A stretch of DNA of 13,130 nt from contig JAUWRC010000026.1 of NCBI GenBank assembly GCA_030610745.1, positions 1-13,130 of the forward strand. The letters are read 5' to 3'. The notes below the pieces were generated by a model that saw only the letters and a list, made by a program, of their open reading frames with translations, ran no database searches and was not told the DNA's origin. Of the stretch, positions 11,307 to 13,130 are shown one piece after another (within the stretch, counting starts at the first letter, position 1; every line of letters starts with the position of its first letter). Position numbers and translations under genes: made by a program. The DNA is from Clostridia bacterium (GTDB lineage Bacteria > Aerophobota > Aerophobia > Aerophobales > AE-B3A).

Positions 11307-13130
11307 TCACATTGTCCGTAGGGGATCTACATCCACTGTCCTCTTAACTCCCCTAACGCCGCTAAGTAAAGGGTCCAATTTTTCCAGAACCTGTCTTATC
11401 AAGGACGGATTATCATCTTTTAAAACCAGATGGTAGCGGTATTCTCCTTTTATTTTACCAAAAGGGCAAGGAGAAGGGCCTAAAAATTCTATTTTTTCTC
11501 CATCCAATCTCTCTCTGAGTGTCTCTGCTGCCTCCTCCACCTTTGTCTTTGTTCTTCCCTCCAGAAGTATCCTTGCCCAGTGTAGATAGGGTGGATACCC
11601 TAAATCCTTCCTTATCTCTGATTCTTTCTGGTAAAAATCCTCTTCTTCTCTTGCCGCCGCCTCCAGGGCATAATGGGTAGGATTGTAAGTCTGGATAACT
11701 AACTTTCCCTCTTGTTTCATTAATCTTTTAATCTTGAGGAGAAGTTGAAAAAGATATTCACCGGCTCTAAAATCAGGTAAGTTTAATAGGCCGTCTGCCA
11801 GAACAACCCCTACAAGACTCATATGCCGTAGAATTTCCTCTCTGATAACTAACTGCGTACCCACCAGGATGTCGATCTTTTTCTCCAGGAAGTCAGCCCG
11901 CAGTTTTTTATACAATGATGGAGAACCCGCAGCATCCAGATCGCCGCGTCTGATGGAAGCATTGGAAAATCTTTTTCTCGCCTCCATCTCTAGTCGCTCT
12001 GTTCCTAACCCTGCTTGCCGAAAGTAACTTCCCTTACAAGAAGGGCAAATTCGAGGAGCTCTCTCTTCATAAGCACAATAGTGACAAATTAGCTTACCTT
12101 TTAAATGAAAAGTAAGACCTATATTGCAATTAGGACAACGAGGTACTCTTCCGCACTCAAGGCAGAGAAGAAAATTAGCAAAACCACGTCTATTTAGAAA
12201 AAGAAGGGTAGGATTATTTTCTTGTAAATTTTTTCTAATCTCCCTTTCCAAACTGGATGAGAAAAGTCTATCTTTCTCGGTGCGCATATCTACAATTTCA
12301 ACTTCAGGAGAATTCTTCTTAGACTGGGAAAACTCGACTGACTTATAAATTCCATTCTTTGCTCGATACCAGGATTCTAAAGAAGGACTTCCTGTAAAGA
12401 GGACTACAGGGAAACCCTCTATTTCTGCCCGCTTAACGGCAACTTCTCGAAGGTGATACCGCGGTGCTTCTATCTGTTTATAGGCAGAATTCTCTTCTTC
12501 TTCAATTATGATTAAACCCAATCTGGGGCAAGGAGCAAATATAGCCGAACGTGTCCCTATAGTTAATGGGGCCTGGCCCCTTTCTATCTTGCACCACTCT
12601 TCATATCTTTTTTTAGGAGAAAGTCGGCTGTGAATGATAGCTATCTCCCCTTCATAATACGAGGAAATTAATTCCTGCAAAAGAGGAATATAACTAATTT
12701 CAGGAACGATTAAGATAATCTGTTTTTTCTCTTTTAAAACCTCTTTTATTAAAGAAAGATAAAAAGGGGCTCTTTTTTCCCTGCCTTCCGCCCTGAAGAG
12801 AAAGACTTCTTTCCCCCTCACCCTTTTTCTAGCGTATAGCGGGTAGCGTATAGCGGGTAGCGTCGCTTCGCTCCATTTCCCCCTCACCCCAAGCTTTCTG
12901 AAAGCTCCGTTAGCGGGAAGCTCTTTATCCTTCTTTTTACCCTTACCAATTTTAAAAGTCTGCTCTATAGGGAAAATCGAATGAAGAGCCTGCCCTAAAG
13001 AACAGCAATAATACTCACTTATCCACTTACCTAACTTAAGAAGATTATCGCCTATAGGAGAATTATCTAGCACTCTGATAATCTCTCTTGAGCGGGACTT
13101 AGCCTCTCCTCTTTTTATCTCCCCCACTAC
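11307..13130 (-). CDS. priA: Primosomal protein PriA-like, probably helicase-inactive (N-terminus outside window)
   Basis: PriA restarts stalled replication forks by loading DnaB. The frame runs off the window, so roughly the first 50 residues are missing. Numbering here starts at codon 13127. The end of the 3'-binding domain (LLKLGKWISEYYCCSLGQAL) is present. Eight zinc cysteines are intact (CLECG, CPNC, CHYC, CPSC at about 325-370), as is the C-terminal domain ending VDVDPL. Helicase motifs are not. Where motif I (GVTGSGKTEVYL) is expected, the protein reads AEGREKRAPFYL. DEEH becomes EEEE (IIIEEEEN). GTQLVIREE keeps part of motif V, and QVAGRAGR is replaced by LLKIKRLMK. The winged-helix region appears reduced to about 50 residues, much of it repeat-coded. 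Actinobacterial PriA also lacks ATPase motifs, so a structural role is plausible. Confidence 0.9.
   Translation of the reverse strand, partial: VVGEIKRGEAKSRSREIIRVLDNSPIGDNLLKLGKWISEYYCCSLGQALHSIFPIEQTFKIGKGKKKDKELPANGAFRKLGVRGKWSEATLPAIRYPLYARKRVRGKEVFLFRAEGREKRAPFYLSLIKEVLKEKKQIILIVPEISYIPLLQELISSYYEGEIAIIHSRLSPKKRYEEWCKIERGQAPLTIGTRSAIFAPCPRLGLIIIEEEENSAYKQIEAPRYHLREVAVKRAEIEGFPVVLFTGSPSLESWYRAKNGIYKSVEFSQSKKNSPEVEIVDMRTEKDRLFSSSLEREIRKNLQENNPTLLFLNRRGFANFLLCLECGRVPRCPNCNIGLTFHLKGKLICHYCAYEERAPRICPSCKGSYFRQAGLGTERLEMEARKRFSNASIRRGDLDAAGSPSLYKKLRADFLEKKIDILVGTQLVIREEILRHMSLVGVVLADGLLNLPDFRAGEYLFQLLLKIKRLMKQEGKLVIQTYNPTHYALEAAAREEEDFYQKESEIRKDLGYPPYLHWARILLEGRTKTKVEEAAETLRERLDGEKIEFLGPSPCPFGKIKGEYRYHLVLKDDNPSLIRQVLEKLDPLLSGVRGVKRTVDVDPLRTM
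12810..12889 (-). repeat. Repeat insertion translated inside priA, bracketed by 14-base direct repeats
   Basis: TTTCCCCCTCACCC occurs at 12810-12823 and again at 12876-12889, a 66-base period equal to 22 codons. Between them lies an inverted family I block (12830-12862), whose first 24 bases are the exact complement of 5143-5166, followed by TCGCTTCGCTCC. The protein shows VRGK twice, 22 residues apart, around TLPAIRYPLYA. Further left in the protein, the hairpin AGCTTT/AAAGCT (12892-12906) is also translated. The element adds whole codons and so preserves the frame. Confidence 0.85.

Noticed and set aside
11425..11450. Another family II hairpin in priA (GTAGCGG at about 11432)
   Set aside because: The foot-like word is there but no complementary stem follows; it is ordinary coding sequence.

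Overview
The window is bacterial, AT-rich and tightly packed. It carries cell-shape, repair, isoprenoid and translation genes, a tRNA, and an unusually high load of short palindromic repeats. DisA and the MEP enzymes IspD and IspF show it is a bacterium. The frequent GTG/TTG starts, lack of a close match to any well-known genome, and repeats at most gene junctions suggest an uncultured lineage (Omnitrophota-like or a similar candidate phylum). That placement is a guess, because the sequence has no rRNA to settle it.

Left arm, + strand, 1-7322: the end of mreB; radA; disA; a membrane-anchored PIN/TRAM protein; ispD; a small four-helix-bundle gene; and one open frame holding both IspF and CysS. 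The order radA-disA-PIN/TRAM-ispD-ispF-cysS resembles the Firmicutes arrangement that joins DNA-integrity control (RadA, DisA/c-di-AMP) with the MEP pathway and cysteinyl-tRNA synthesis. Here the four-helix-bundle gene is inserted between ispD and ispF, bracketed by near-perfect inverted repeats. A tRNA-Thr(UGU) with several irregular positions follows at 7424-7496.

Right arm, - strand, 13130-7512: a 5'-truncated priA, a frameshifted NYN/LabA-type nuclease gene, alaS, and a doubtful small ORF. The two arms converge near 7500. PriA keeps its eight zinc cysteines, but its helicase motifs I, II and VI are degenerate, and repeat-derived codons occupy the place of its winged-helix region.

The main theme is the repeats. 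Family I (core CTATACGCTACCCG) lies at 1896-1926, 4749-4772 (inverted), 5136-5166, 11286-11302 and, inverted, inside priA at 12830-12862. Family II is a REP-like hairpin with a GTAG foot, whose stem sequence changes with compensation between copies (1824-1844, 1849-1869, 1875-1896 inverted, 5662-5683, 7368-7388). Family III (5699-5728) and family IV (CCCCCTCACCC; 11219, 12813, 12879) add more. Repeats supply stop codons (radA, ispD), overlap a start codon (four-helix bundle), and are translated in frame in two essential genes (the ispF/cysS junction and priA).
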